From assembly GCA_031277685.1 (NCBI GenBank), contig JAITLV010000103.1, positions 1 through 57,614 on the forward strand: DNA of 57,614 bases. The letters are read 5' to 3'. The stretch's first letter is position 1, and each line of letters starts with the position of its first letter. Shown here piece after piece: positions 7,753 to 18,000 of the stretch. Below the pieces are notes generated by a model that searched no databases, was not told where the DNA came from, and saw nothing but the letters and a program-made list of their open reading frames with translations. Both the position numbers and the translations under genes were made by a program. The stretch comes from Sphingobacterium sp. (GTDB lineage: Bacteria; Bacteroidota; Bacteroidia; Sphingobacteriales; Sphingobacteriaceae).

Positions 7753-8784
7753 CTAGTCGTTCATGCCATCATAGTAAACATCTATTTTACTCAGGATATC
7801 CTGGATCTGTTCGTATTGTTTTTTGGTAAACCCTGTTTCGTACAGGAAGAATAGCCCTCGCCATTGGATCTTTTTGATGGATGCCAGGAATGACTCCCAT
7901 TGTAACGGATTATTGTCAAAAGGGACATAGTCGAGCTTGGGATTTGCGGCCAATACATAGGGAAAGGACGTAAATTGATTGTGGGAAAAATTGGCATGTT
8001 CCAGTTTTTTGAGTGTTGCGATGGATTTAGGCAGGGCAGAAAGTCCTTCATTTTGTATCGCCAGTTCTTTGAGTTCAGGTAGTTGCTGAAATAAATCGGG
8101 TAGCTCTTTCAGTCCGGGCTGATTATCATTGTTACCCGATAGATACAGCATGGATAGTCTGTTCAGACTAAAGATTTCCTTTGGAAAGACCTTAAACATG
8201 TGTTTGTCCAGCGCGAGTTGCTTTAGATTTTTGAGCTGTGCAAAGGACCGGGGCAGTTCCGTCAGAGGATTACTGCAGTTAAAATTTTCCAGTGCGGTAA
8301 GCTTGAAAATACTTTCTGGCAATGATTGCAGTCTGTTTCTCTCTAAGGAAAGTATTTTTAGGTTATGATTGGCTGTTTTGATTTCAGGAAAAACCTCTAA
8401 CTCGAAATTGTCAATACCCAGTGCTTCCAGTTGCGTTGCACGGTCAATGATTTTCTGCAAAAGACTGCTGTCGATACGTTTGCCCGATACCACTGATCTA
8501 AATGACAGTTCTTTTAGCTGCGATAAATCGATATTTGCCAATTCTTCGATATGCTTGAATCGTATTTCTTTTCCCTCGATGGTCGTCGCAAGGATAGGAG
8601 CGGGGCTCGTCGTGGGCATCGGCGCAGCGAAGACTGCGGTCTCCGTAGGACTGTCCATAACCGGGGGAGTTACAACCACGGGGACGATCTCCTTTGGCGG
8701 CGGTATCTGTTTTTTCTTCTTTTTCTGTGCGAAAACAGTTAATGTGAGTAGGGAAAGACTGAATATGATAATATATTTTTTCAT
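7753..8784 (-). CDS. Exported leucine-rich-repeat protein
   Basis: This 343-residue protein begins with a signal peptide (MKKYIIIFSLSLLTLTVFAQ), then a lysine tract and a proline/threonine-rich linker to about residue 65. From about residue 85 to 300 it carries successive leucine-rich repeats with the LxxLxLxxNxLxxLPxxI pattern (LKILSLERNRLQSLPESI, LKQLALDKHMFKVFPKEI, LKELAIQNEGLSALPKSI). Such repeats form a solenoid for protein binding. Without a sorting signal visible at the C-terminus, it should be periplasmic or secreted. It lies 29 bases downstream of the gene at 8814 in the same minus-strand run. The partner is unknown. Confidence 0.8.
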   Translation of the reverse strand: MKKYIIIFSLSLLTLTVFAQKKKKKQIPPPKEIVPVVVTPPVMDSPTETAVFAAPMPTTSPAPILATTIEGKEIRFKHIEELANIDLSQLKELSFRSVVSGKRIDSSLLQKIIDRATQLEALGIDNFELEVFPEIKTANHNLKILSLERNRLQSLPESIFKLTALENFNCSNPLTELPRSFAQLKNLKQLALDKHMFKVFPKEIFSLNRLSMLYLSGNNDNQPGLKELPDLFQQLPELKELAIQNEGLSALPKSIATLKKLEHANFSHNQFTSFPYVLAANPKLDYVPFDNNPLQWESFLASIKKIQWRGLFFLYETGFTKKQYEQIQDILSKIDVYYDGMND

Positions 8785-8813
8785 GTAGTAATGCTTTATT
8801 CGTTGTTTGCTGC

Positions 8814-9560
8814 TTAGCTATTTAATAATAATCCCTGTTTGATGGCGTATTTTACGATTTCGACGTCGGGTGTATGTTGATCGCCACAGTCCCAAGGTTG
8901 TGTTGTGCTGATTTTTTCGGCCTGATAGGCTTGTAAAAAATACTTCTTGGATTCTTCATTCAGGGATTGATAGTAATTATTCAGGCATTTTTCGGCCTGA
9001 TGCTTACCGAATTTTTCGAGGATGTATCGCAGGGAAATGGTAAATCCGAATTCGTTATGTTCCGCCAAAAACTGACTTCCGGCCCAATAATGTTTGTGCG
9101 TGGTATAATCCAGTTGCGGGTAGTGATATAAATCAGCAGGAATTTTTCCCAAAAATCCTTGTTGGACCCATTCGTCCTGATACGCATCGGCATGGTTTTC
9201 AAAAATAGAGATAAATGGAATAAATAATATGTCAGCATGTCTGCAAATATCTGCATAGACCTCCTCAAGGCTGTGTGTATCACCAATTTCGTAGTAATAG
9301 CCTAAATCCCATAGCGAAAATGAAATCAGGCCTGTAGGAGTATTCCAATCGCTTTTTACCGTTTTGCAACTGATCACAAATGTGGTGAAAAGAGCTATCC
9401 GCGTTTTGCTGTTTCCATCGGCCGAGTGAAAGCGGATGCTGTATTCATATTCATCCGTTGTTTTCTTTACGCCCCATTTTTTACTGTATTTAAAGCCTGA
9501 TGCTTTATAATGTGCGGCGATTTGCTGTCCGATCTGGTCAAAAATTTCTGCTGCTTTCAT
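8814..9560 (-). CDS. Unknown cytoplasmic protein, possibly DUF4304-like
   Basis: This 248-residue protein has no export signal. The N-terminal part (IGQQIAAHYKASGFKYSKKW, then YEYSIRFHSADGNSKTRIAL and FTTFVIS) resembles DUF4304-type proteins, where a helix is followed by a GFKxxxxxW turn and a beta-sheet reading ancient acid and basic residues. The C-terminal half is helical and lacks known motifs. It is the first gene of the minus-strand run 9560-6517. Several DUF4304 members are predicted immunity proteins, which would fit the island, but this assignment is weak. Confidence 0.6.
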   Translation of the reverse strand: MKAAEIFDQIGQQIAAHYKASGFKYSKKWGVKKTTDEYEYSIRFHSADGNSKTRIALFTTFVISCKTVKSDWNTPTGLISFSLWDLGYYYEIGDTHSLEEVYADICRHADILFIPFISIFENHADAYQDEWVQQGFLGKIPADLYHYPQLDYTTHKHYWAGSQFLAEHNEFGFTISLRYILEKFGKHQAEKCLNNYYQSLNEESKKYFLQAYQAEKISTTQPWDCGDQHTPDVEIVKYAIKQGLLLNS

Positions 9561-9836
9561 TTGTTACTCCCTGTTTTGTTAAGATAAGACGATATGTAGC
9601 CGTCAGTTTGAGCGCCTTGAGCGCCTTTAATCTGTATCGTTCCTTTCTCTTTTGCTAAAACAAAGGTGCACATTTGAACGGGGTAATTTTGTGCCGATTT
9701 ATATCTGTCCCGCTTGATTTACGATTCGTTCCCGTTATGGTGATATTTGCACGACGCCGGGTGTTGGGCAGTTGATGTTTAATCTCCGGGGAAAGGGGAG
9801 TCTTGGAAAAGCTAAAAGGGATATTTTTTGCTAGTG

Positions 9837-9876
9837 AAGCTTTCTTGTAGTTGATCAATTACAAGAAAGCTTTTTT
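9837..9876 (+). terminator. Strong intrinsic terminator without an upstream gene
   Basis: The 36-base palindrome at 9837-9872 has arms AAGCTTTCTTGTAGTTGA and TCAATTACAAGAAAGCTT that pair at 18 positions, with one G-T, and a run of six T begins at its end (9871-9876). The polarity is plus-strand, while the nearest upstream genes are all on the minus strand. Confidence 0.7.
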
Positions 9877-9932
9877 ATGGTATAAATCTGGCAAAGAGCG
9901 ATGTGTCGTTCGTTAAGTGAGTGGAAAACAAT

Positions 9933-9940
9933 TACTTTTG
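9933..9940 (+). promoter_or_regulatory. Bacteroidota -7 element TACTTTTG for the 9979 gene
   Basis: TACTTTTG matches TAnnTTTG exactly and lies 38 bases before the start codon. The -33 region has only TTA (9913-9915) 17 bases upstream, so the promoter is plausible but imperfect. Confidence 0.4.
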
Positions 9941-9978
9941 TGTCATCTATCTATGTTTAACATATTAACAACTGTTTT

Positions 9979-10515
9979 ATGGCAACAGCTATCTTACTTA
10001 TTTTAATAATTTTTTTAGGCGCTTGTTTTTGGAGAAAAAAACAATTAACACAACGATTTAACGACAATGTCAAGATCGCGGTTGATTATATGGTTCAGGA
10101 ACGACCGGGACAATATAGCGGTGACCGAAATGCAAAAAGTGGCGTATTTATTTTCAACGCTGAGCAGGCAGGCGATACATTGAAAAGCGTCGTTATAAAA
10201 AAAGTGAAACCTTTGCATCCGGCGCTGGATGTCAATCTTGAACGGGTCTTAATGATGTCATTTGAACGGGCGGCTATGCCGGAAAATGTATCTGTCCGTT
10301 TTAAGGTGGTAAAAAAAGGAGCAAAGATCGATGACCTGAAAGGTGTCCACATCCGTATAGCTGGAGTGCTTCACTTTAAAAAGGGAAGCTCCAAGGATTT
10401 TAGCGCTGTTTTACCCATTGAAGGCCTCCATCAGGTGGAAAGTACAGCGCAATCTGCGGATCTGGATGATGCGCAGCTATTGGGGGATATCGCAGACCTC
10501 AATCTCTCGATCTAA
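9979..10515 (+). CDS. Unknown membrane-anchored protein
   Basis: This 178-residue protein has one N-terminal hydrophobic helix (ATAILLILIIFLGACFW) followed by a basic stretch (RKKQLTQR), which fits an inner-membrane anchor with the remainder in the cytoplasm. The soluble part is predicted to be mixed alpha/beta (SGVFIFNAEQAGDTLKSVV, IRIAGVLHFKKGSSKDFSAV). I do not recognise a family. The gene stands alone, between a promoter-like element and a long palindromic terminator, so it is probably a single-gene transcript. Confidence 0.7.
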   Translation: MATAILLILIIFLGACFWRKKQLTQRFNDNVKIAVDYMVQERPGQYSGDRNAKSGVFIFNAEQAGDTLKSVVIKKVKPLHPALDVNLERVLMMSFERAAMPENVSVRFKVVKKGAKIDDLKGVHIRIAGVLHFKKGSSKDFSAVLPIEGLHQVESTAQSADLDDAQLLGDIADLNLSI

Positions 10516-10544
10516 AAGTAAATTTGGGCTTACAAATACAGGTA

Positions 10545-10601
10545 TTTTCAAAAGAAAAAGCATCATAGCAACTCTTGCTATGATGCTTTTTCTTTTGAAA
10601 A
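10545..10601 (+). terminator. Perfect 27-bp inverted repeat, terminator of the 9979 gene
   Basis: The arms at 10545-10571 and 10575-10601 are exact reverse complements over 27 bases, separated by CTC. The core is GCATCATAGCAA/TTGCTATGATGC, flanked by A- and T-rich runs so that a T tract follows the GC part on either strand. It should end transcription from the plus-strand gene and block read-through in the other direction. Confidence 0.8.
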
Positions 10602-10715
10602 GGTTGACTTTTTAATAGTACAATCTACCGTACTTACTTTTCATAAGATAAAGAAGCTTATTTTAACACTTTTTGAACTATAAAAGTTTAGTTTATACTA
10701 TTAATGGAATAAACG

Positions 10716-10723
10716 TATCTTTG
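10716..10723 (+). promoter_or_regulatory. Bacteroidota -7 element TATCTTTG for the HTCS gene
   Basis: TATCTTTG fits TAnnTTTG exactly and lies 85 bases before the chosen ATG at 10809. The -33 region carries no clear TTG. Confidence 0.45.
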
Positions 10724-10808
10724 ATCGTCCTAGATATGGAAAATAAATAATAAACATTTCCCCTATTTAAAAGTATTTGTAGAATTGAAAGAAAGGTTTC
10801 TTTTTTTG

Positions 10809-13800
10809 ATGGATTACTGTCGCCTATTGTTTTCTTTGGTGATAATCATGCTGTGTATTACCCTCCCGGCACAAGAAACAAGCTATTTCTTTAACAACAA
10901 GGGGATCAAAAACGGACTATCCAACAGCCGCGTGATCGCTATCGCTACAGATCAAAATGGATTCCTGTGGTTTGGTACGGCTTCGGGACTGAACCGCTTC
11001 GACGGTTATGATTTTAAGGTATTTTTACATGATGAAAAGGATACGACCAGTATCAATGATAATTATATTGATAAAATAGTTAAAGGACCACTCCATTCGC
11101 TGTGGATCTATACTCCAAAAGGTTGGAATAGATACAATCCTCTCAACGAAAAATTTGAATCCAGACCAAAGGCTTGGTTGACCCAGCTCGGATTGCCGCA
11201 CGAATGGTTTAAAACCATTGTCGCCGATTCCCTTGGGAATTTCTGGTTTATCTATCCTGGTGAGGGGGTTTATAAATACAGCAACAAAGAGAAAAAATCC
11301 CTGTTCTTAAGTACGCAAAGCCGCCGTGAACCGCTTTATAGCAATGGGGTCTCATCCCTGGCATTTGACTCGAAGCAGCATAGCTGGATGTTGTATGCGG
11401 ATGGAACAGTCGAGATACGACGTTATTCGGATAATAAACTGCTCAGACGCCTGCATGTGCCCGCAAGCAATGCCGAGCAAGCCTATCAGCTATTTTTGGA
11501 TGCCCAAGATGACGCCTGGATCTATGTGCCCGGCAAAGCAAATGCGGTATACTGGTTGCGGTCTAAAGATAACACATGGTTGAGCCTCGACCGAAAGCCG
11601 GGGCAATTTCAACTGAATAATGATATTGTCAACGGCATCGTACAGGACGATCAAGGAAAGGTCTGGATTGCTACTGATCACGGCGGAATCAACCTCGTCG
11701 ATAAACAAAAGGGGACGATTAGTTATATTTCAAATGATTTTGGCTTTAAGGATATGTTGCCTGGAAATGCCATTCAGTCGCTGTTCAAAGATCCTTCGGG
11801 GACGATTTGGATGGGCACCTTCAAAGCGGGTATCAATTCTTATAGCGAAATAAAGTCGTCTTTTCCGCAATATCGTCACGATCCCAACAATCCCAACAGC
11901 TTACCTTTTGACGATGTCAATTGCTTTGCCGAGGATAAACGTGGAAATCTGTGGATCGGCACCAATGGACGTGGCTTGTTATACTATGATCGGACAGCAA
12001 AGTCGTTTACAAAATATCTGCAGGCAGAGAATGGGAGCGGACCTTCGAGCAATATTATAGCGAGTTTATATGTCGACCGAGACGATAAACTATGGATAGG
12101 TACTTATTTTGGTGGGCTGAATAGTTACGACGGGCAGCGATTTACTTACTATAGGCACAACAGCAAACTCTCCAACAGCTTATCGGAGGATAATGTATGG
12201 GAAATATTTGAGGATCGTGAAAGACGCTTATGGGTGGGGACATTAAATAAGGGAATGCAGCTTTTGGACCGCCGTACAAATACCTTTGTGGATTATCGCT
12301 ACAATCATCCTTTCAATTTTTCGATCAATGCGATCATGGAGGACCGTAAAGGAAACCTCTGGGTGGGCGGTTCGGCAGGTATCGAATTGTATGATCAGCA
12401 TCGAAAATTCTTGCAGCATTTCAATTACCAACAGGGCGTAGAAAATAGTCTATGTAATACTACCGTCTTGGATATCATAGCAGATGAAAAGGGATTGATC
12501 TGGATAGCAACACGGGATGGCCTATCGATTTATGATCCTGAAAAGAAAAAGTTTTTCAAATACCACAAAGCCGATGGCTTACCCCATCAAACCATCTTGC
12601 GCCTGATCAGAGATCGTCAGAACAATATTTGGGCGAGTACACCCAGCGGCTTGTCCAAGATCTCGCCACATTACTTAAAAGATGGTCTCCAACTGTCCTT
12701 TCGGAATTACGACGAGACAGATGGGCTGCAGGGAAATGTCTTCAACGATGATGCAGCATTTATCACCAAGGTAGGTGAATTGGTCTTTGGTGGAAGTAAT
12801 GGATTTAACCTGTTCGTTCCACCAGACGATAAATCCAAAGGTCATCACTATCCGTTGCTGTTTACGGACCTGCAGCTGTTTAACAATAGTGTACGTCCGG
12901 GGGAACGATACAATGGTAACATGATTTTGTCAGCGAGTATTTCCATGACCACTAAGCTTGCTTTAAAATATGATCAGAATGCATTTGCCATCCAATTTGC
13001 GGCACTCAATTTTGTCGATGCTGGAAAGATAAATTACAGCTACCAAATGCAGGGGTTGCACGATCAGTGGGTCACGGTAGATGGTCGTAACCGAAAAATA
13101 AGCTTTACGGGATTAGTTCCCGGCAAATATACGCTTATAGTGCGTGCCGAAGAAAGCGGCGGTGCCAATCCGGTATATGCTAAACTGGAAATTGAGATTA
13201 TGCCTCCTTTTTGGGCAAGTCCATGGGCATATACTTTTTATGGCCTGGCCATCATACTGGGACTACTTTGGGCGCGATATCGGATCATACTCCGTACCCG
13301 CTTGAAATTTAGGCAAGAACAACAGGAACAGGAACAGTTGCGTAGACAAGAGCTTGATGCGATGAAAATCCACTTTTTTACCAACGTCAGTCATGAGCTT
13401 AAAACTCCCCTGTCTTTGATTCTTACACCGGTAGAAAAATTATTGGATCAGCCTTTTCCGGAAAATGAGCATCGGCAATTCCGATTGATCCATCGAAATG
13501 CTCGGCGCCTGCTCAATTTGGTCGACCAGCTGCTGGATTTTCGTAAACTGGAGCTTGGTGAGCTACATCTGCATAAAAAAGACCTTCGGGTTTTTGGGTT
13601 TTGTAAGGAGGTCTACGAGTCGTTTTTGGATCTTGCTGAAAAGCGACAGGTGCAGTTCTCCTTCGAAACTTCGGGCGAGGAGGTTTGGGCAGCGTTGGAT
13701 CCCGATAAAATGGAACGGATACTATTTAACTTGTTGACAAATGCCTTCAAGTTTACAGCCGAAGGTGGCAGGGTGATCTTATCCGTCGACACAACAGCAG

Positions 13801-14870
13801 GCGATAGGCTTGAAGTCCGCGTCAGTGATACTGGGATAGGTATTGCCCCCGACAGATTGGAACAGGTCTTTGAACGCTTTTTTCAGAATGAACTGCCCAA
13901 AAATATGATCAATCAGGGAAGTGGCATTGGATTGGCCATTAGCCGAGAATTTGCCAAGCTGCACGAAGGAACCCTGCATACCGAAAGCGAGGTTGGCCAA
14001 GGGAGTACGTTCGTGCTGCGGCTACCTTTGCAGGCCATACAAGAACATGCCACAACACTGCAAAACATTGGGCTAGCTGGAGAGATGGGTACAGCGTTTT
14101 CCTTACACAAAACGGTATTACTGGTGGAAGATAACGAAGATTACCGCAATTATATGCGTGAATTTCTTCAGCCTTATTTTCAGGTCATTGTTGCCAGCAA
14201 TGGAAAGGAAGGTTGGCAAAAGGCGCTTGCCGAACATCCGGATCTGATCGTCAGTGATCTCAATATGCCCGAAATGAATGGCGCCGAGCTCTGTCAGAAA
14301 ATTAAAGCAGACAAACGAACAGCTTTTATTCCTTTTATCCTGCTAACTGTGGTGAATTCCGAACAGCGCCAGTTACAGGCCCTCGAAAAGGGAGCCAACG
14401 ATTATATCACCAAGCCTTTTCGCATGGAAGTGCTGATCTCTAAAATGAAAAACCTGCTGGCACAACAGGATCGTTTTAAGGAAACCTATCAAAAACAGGT
14501 CTCGGTGGCTGCCAGTGAACTGGATACGAATTCGCTCGATAATGAATGGATCACGAAAGTGCTGACCTATGTCGAGGCCAACATGGGCAACTCAAACCTC
14601 TCCGTGCAAGGGCTCGGTGAGGCCTTTGCTTTGGGCCGGGCGACCTTGTACCGACGGATTTTTGACCTGACGGGTAAGACTCCTGTGGAGTTTATCCGAA
14701 GCATACGTTTGCAACGGGCGCAGCATATGCTTGAAACTGGACAATGGTCCATCGCTGAAATTGCTTACCAGGTCGGCTTTACGGATCCCAAATATTTTAC
14801 CAAGGTATTTCGCGAGGAATTTGGCATTACACCGTCTGCCTATCAGGAAAAACACCGTCAAAGGCTTTGA
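10809..14870 (+). CDS. Hybrid two-component system (HTCS) sensor/regulator of the glycan locus
   Basis: This 1353-residue protein senses a glycan fragment in the periplasm and controls the adjacent utilisation genes. A signal/anchor helix (LLFSLVIIMLCITLPA) is followed by a two-bladed propeller of Reg_prop repeats to about 690 (VWIATDHGGI, LWIGTNGRGL, LWVGGSAGIELYD). A Y_Y_Y domain follows at about 735-800, then a membrane helix (WAYTFYGLAIILGLLW). The kinase core has His862 (NVSHELKTP), an N box and G boxes (DTGIGIAP, GSGIGLAIS). A receiver domain follows with Asp1150 (IVSDLNMP), and an AraC-type helix-turn-helix ends the protein (IAEIAYQVGFTDPKYFTKVF). ATG 10809 is chosen over an in-frame TTG at 10785. 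It lies 163 bases upstream of the first SusC gene. Confidence 0.95.
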   Translation: MDYCRLLFSLVIIMLCITLPAQETSYFFNNKGIKNGLSNSRVIAIATDQNGFLWFGTASGLNRFDGYDFKVFLHDEKDTTSINDNYIDKIVKGPLHSLWIYTPKGWNRYNPLNEKFESRPKAWLTQLGLPHEWFKTIVADSLGNFWFIYPGEGVYKYSNKEKKSLFLSTQSRREPLYSNGVSSLAFDSKQHSWMLYADGTVEIRRYSDNKLLRRLHVPASNAEQAYQLFLDAQDDAWIYVPGKANAVYWLRSKDNTWLSLDRKPGQFQLNNDIVNGIVQDDQGKVWIATDHGGINLVDKQKGTISYISNDFGFKDMLPGNAIQSLFKDPSGTIWMGTFKAGINSYSEIKSSFPQYRHDPNNPNSLPFDDVNCFAEDKRGNLWIGTNGRGLLYYDRTAKSFTKYLQAENGSGPSSNIIASLYVDRDDKLWIGTYFGGLNSYDGQRFTYYRHNSKLSNSLSEDNVWEIFEDRERRLWVGTLNKGMQLLDRRTNTFVDYRYNHPFNFSINAIMEDRKGNLWVGGSAGIELYDQHRKFLQHFNYQQGVENSLCNTTVLDIIADEKGLIWIATRDGLSIYDPEKKKFFKYHKADGLPHQTILRLIRDRQNNIWASTPSGLSKISPHYLKDGLQLSFRNYDETDGLQGNVFNDDAAFITKVGELVFGGSNGFNLFVPPDDKSKGHHYPLLFTDLQLFNNSVRPGERYNGNMILSASISMTTKLALKYDQNAFAIQFAALNFVDAGKINYSYQMQGLHDQWVTVDGRNRKISFTGLVPGKYTLIVRAEESGGANPVYAKLEIEIMPPFWASPWAYTFYGLAIILGLLWARYRIILRTRLKFRQEQQEQEQLRRQELDAMKIHFFTNVSHELKTPLSLILTPVEKLLDQPFPENEHRQFRLIHRNARRLLNLVDQLLDFRKLELGELHLHKKDLRVFGFCKEVYESFLDLAEKRQVQFSFETSGEEVWAALDPDKMERILFNLLTNAFKFTAEGGRVILSVDTTAGDRLEVRVSDTGIGIAPDRLEQVFERFFQNELPKNMINQGSGIGLAISREFAKLHEGTLHTESEVGQGSTFVLRLPLQAIQEHATTLQNIGLAGEMGTAFSLHKTVLLVEDNEDYRNYMREFLQPYFQVIVASNGKEGWQKALAEHPDLIVSDLNMPEMNGAELCQKIKADKRTAFIPFILLTVVNSEQRQLQALEKGANDYITKPFRMEVLISKMKNLLAQQDRFKETYQKQVSVAASELDTNSLDNEWITKVLTYVEANMGNSNLSVQGLGEAFALGRATLYRRIFDLTGKTPVEFIRSIRLQRAQHMLETGQWSIAEIAYQVGFTDPKYFTKVFREEFGITPSAYQEKHRQRL

Positions 14871-14940
14871 AACGGCTAAAGTGAAACATTTTTCCCCCTA
14901 TATTCTGCGAAAATTCATCCCTCAGGCATAGCCAATATCC

Positions 14941-14948
14941 TAATTTTG
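14941..14948 (+). promoter_or_regulatory. Likely -7 element of the SusC/SusD operon
   Basis: TAATTTTG matches TAnnTTTG, 85 bases before the SusC ATG. There is no TTG at -33, as expected for a promoter that needs an activator such as the upstream HTCS. The long 5' leader could carry further control. Confidence 0.5.
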
Positions 14949-15033
14949 ATGCTATGCTGTAACCAATTTTTTGATTAACCACTCAGGTTACTGTAAGGGA
15001 AATAATTTCTAAATTATAAACGAACTGATAAAT

Positions 15034-18000
15034 ATGATTTGTTTGTCCACTGACAGTCATTCGACCTGTCTTGAACGCTCGACAGTACATTTTTCTAAAA
15101 AGGTGGCCTTTTTAGGGATATTTATGGCGTCAATCACCTGCATGGCTCACGCGCAAACTCGCATTTCTGGAAATGTGATGGATGAGCAGCGGCGCCCGCT
15201 GACCGGCGTTAATATCAGCGTCAAAAACTCGAATAATGTGACATTGACCAATGCCACGGGGGATTATTCGATAAAAGCTCTTCCCAACGATACGCTTATC
15301 TATACCTTCGTCGGATACCTGCCCCAACGTAGGGTCGTAGGCGACCTGAAAGCCATAAACATCCAATTGTATAAAGATAATATCCAGATGGAGCAGGTGG
15401 TTGTTGTCGGCTACGGCAAACAGAAACAGCCTACCGTCACGGGTTCTGTCAGTGTGGTAGCGGGAAAAGATCTGGTGCAGACTCCGGTAGCGAATGTCAG
15501 CAATATGCTGGTAGGTATGGCGCCTGGTATCACTGGGATACAGAACAGTGGGGAACCGGGGCAGAATGCGACAACATTGCGTATCCGCGGAATATCCACC
15601 TTGAATGGGGCCAATCCGCTCGTCGTTATCGATGGTGTGCAGCAGCCTGCGGAAAATCCATTTACCATGTTGAATGCCATTGATGCCAACGATATTGAGA
15701 ATGTCAGTATCTTAAAGGATGCCTCGGCGACAGCGGTATACGGTATCCGCGGGGCCAATGGCGTGATTATCGTTAGCACCAAGCGGGGCCGCTCGGGAAG
15801 ACCTGCTTTTAGTTTTTCGGCCAACACCGGGGTTACGCGTGCAACATCGCTCATGGGCATGACCAATTCGCATGACTTTGCTTCCAGCAGAAATGAATCG
15901 ATCCGCAAACTGGATGCTTCGGGAAACGGTGCGTATAATAATATGTTGTTTTCGGATGATGAGCTTTGGAAATTTAGGAACAACCGCGATTATACAGCAG
16001 CAGAAATTGCAGCCATGCCCCTCAACGAGCAACAGAAGCAACAGCTGGGAAATAGTCCGGCACTGTATTACACCAGTCACGATTGGTACAAAGAACTCTT
16101 CAATGGTACAGGCCGTCAAAATCAGTACAACTTAAATGTCTCTGGGGGTAGCGAGCGATTTAAATATGCCAGTTCGATCGGATATTTTGACCAGACAAGC
16201 ATTCTGAACTATACAAAAATAGCCGGAGCAAATGTGGATCCGAAATTCTCTCGATATACATTCCGTAATAATTTCGATATTGAGGTGGTCAAAAACCTGG
16301 AGATCAGTGTTAACATCAGCGGGCAGTTCCTAAAGAATAAAATTGCCAGCCCCAAGTCGGATAATTTTAGCAACGTACAGGGGTCCGACCTGGCTTCACG
16401 TTATCAGGCGATATTGCTCAACCTCAAACATGGACCTTTTATATCGCCCGGAATCGTTGATGGACGCATCGTTTTAAACTTTCTTGGAGCTGATGGCAGC
16501 GCAACGAATCCGATCGGGACGGTCAGAGGGGGAAATGGGGGCTTCCCAAGCCAGGTCATTAATCCGCTCAATCTCGTGACGCGCGGCTACGGGGTCACAC
16601 AGGGCACCAACCTAAGTGCGCAGACGGTGCTGAAGCATAAAATGGACTATCTGACGCGTGGTCTAAAATCGCATTTTACAGTTGCCTATGACGATAATTA
16701 TGCAAAAGGATACACCGTGACGCCAGGTGTACCGACCTATTCGGCTTACCGCAATCCACAAAACCCAACAGAAATCGTCTATATCGGTGGCATGGTCAGT
16801 ACTGACAATAGCCTGACTGATTACCTTTTCAATTCCAGTTTCCGGAAAATGTATTATGAAGCTGGTGTAGACTACAACCGCGACTTTGGGAAACATAACG
16901 TATCAGGACTCGTATTGGCGAATGCCCAAAAATATATTGATAACAACTTGGCCTTTAATACACCTTCGGGTTTAATGAGCTTAGTTGGGCGGGCGACCTA
17001 TAACTATGCAGAGCGCTATTTGGCCGAGGTGAATATGGCTTACAATGGGACTGAACAGTTTGCTCCGGGCAACCGCTTCGGATTTTTTCCGGCTTTTTCT
17101 GCCGGCTGGATTATCTCCAAAGAGTCTTTCTTGCAAGACAATAGCTTTTTGAGCTTTGCCAAGATCAGAGCCTCTTATGGTGAGGTCGGCAATGATCAGA
17201 TCGGTGCTATGCGCTACCTCTATTTGGCCAATTCATGGAATTTAGGGGATCAGAACAATGGCTATTATTTTGGAAGCACGGATGGATCGGCGACCAATCC
17301 GCATATTCCGGGTGCTATAGAATCGTCGGTCGGAAATCCGGTGGTTACCTGGGAACGGGCAAAAAAGAGCAATGTACAGCTGGATCTGAAATTTTTTCGC
17401 GATAAATTGTCTTTCTCGGGCACTTATTTTAACGAAAAACGTTCCGATATCCTCGTACAGCCGAGCATTATACCGGCCAATCTGGGAGTTGCCGGCACGC
17501 CGGTTTCCAATGTAGGTCGCGTAAGCAACAGTGGTTGGGAGTTTGAACTGGGATGGGACGATAAGTTAGGCGAAGATTTTACCTACTTCCTGAAAGGAAA
17601 CTTCTCTTACGCACGCAATAAAATCGATTACATGGCCGAGGCTGCTTTTCCATATTCTTGGATGAACCAGACGGGTTATATGATCGGCCAGCCAAAAGGA
17701 TTGGTCGCTGATGGGTTTTACAACAATGCTGCAGAACTGGCCAACCGTCCTTATAATACCTTTAGCAACCTGGTGGATGTCGGTGACCTGCGTTATAAAG
17801 ATATCAATGGTGACGGTATCATCGATAATAGCGATATGATACCGATTGGCTATCCTTCGTTTCCGCTTATCTCGTACAACTTTCGTTTGGGTGTGACCTA
17901 TAAGGGCTGGGACTTAAACACGCTATTTATCGGTACCGCAAAAGGCTCTTATGATATCAGCAACACGTATTATGGCGGCAATCGTATCGTCGAAGAAGTC

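Larger units (their letters stand above)
9561..9978. other. 418-base intergenic region, candidate small RNA at about 9698-9876
   Basis: No convincing protein gene is present; the 67-codon minus-strand frame at 9655-9858 runs through a terminator palindrome. A nine-base unit TTGAGCGCC is repeated twice in tandem (9608-9625). An exact -7-type element TAATTTTG occurs on the plus strand at 9684-9691, although no TTG sits at the right distance. A strong plus-strand terminator follows at 9837-9876 with no gene before it on that strand, so a noncoding transcript of roughly 180 bases is possible. Confidence 0.35.

Noticed and set aside
8369..8788. 139-codon plus-strand frame opposite the LRR gene
   Set aside because: It is the antisense of the signal peptide and repeats of a clear LRR protein.
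9655..9858. 67-codon minus-strand frame
   Set aside because: Its first codons lie in the terminator palindrome and the sequence shows no protein-like pattern.
10418..10615. 65-codon plus-strand frame through the 27-bp inverted repeat
   Set aside because: It overlaps the 9979 gene and its end is translated terminator sequence.
10785..10808. TTG start for the HTCS regulator
   Set aside because: ATG 10809 gives a normal signal/anchor helix and needs no rare start codon.
15411..15983. 190-codon minus-strand frame inside susC
   Set aside because: It is antisense to the conserved plug domain of the transporter and has no recognisable features.
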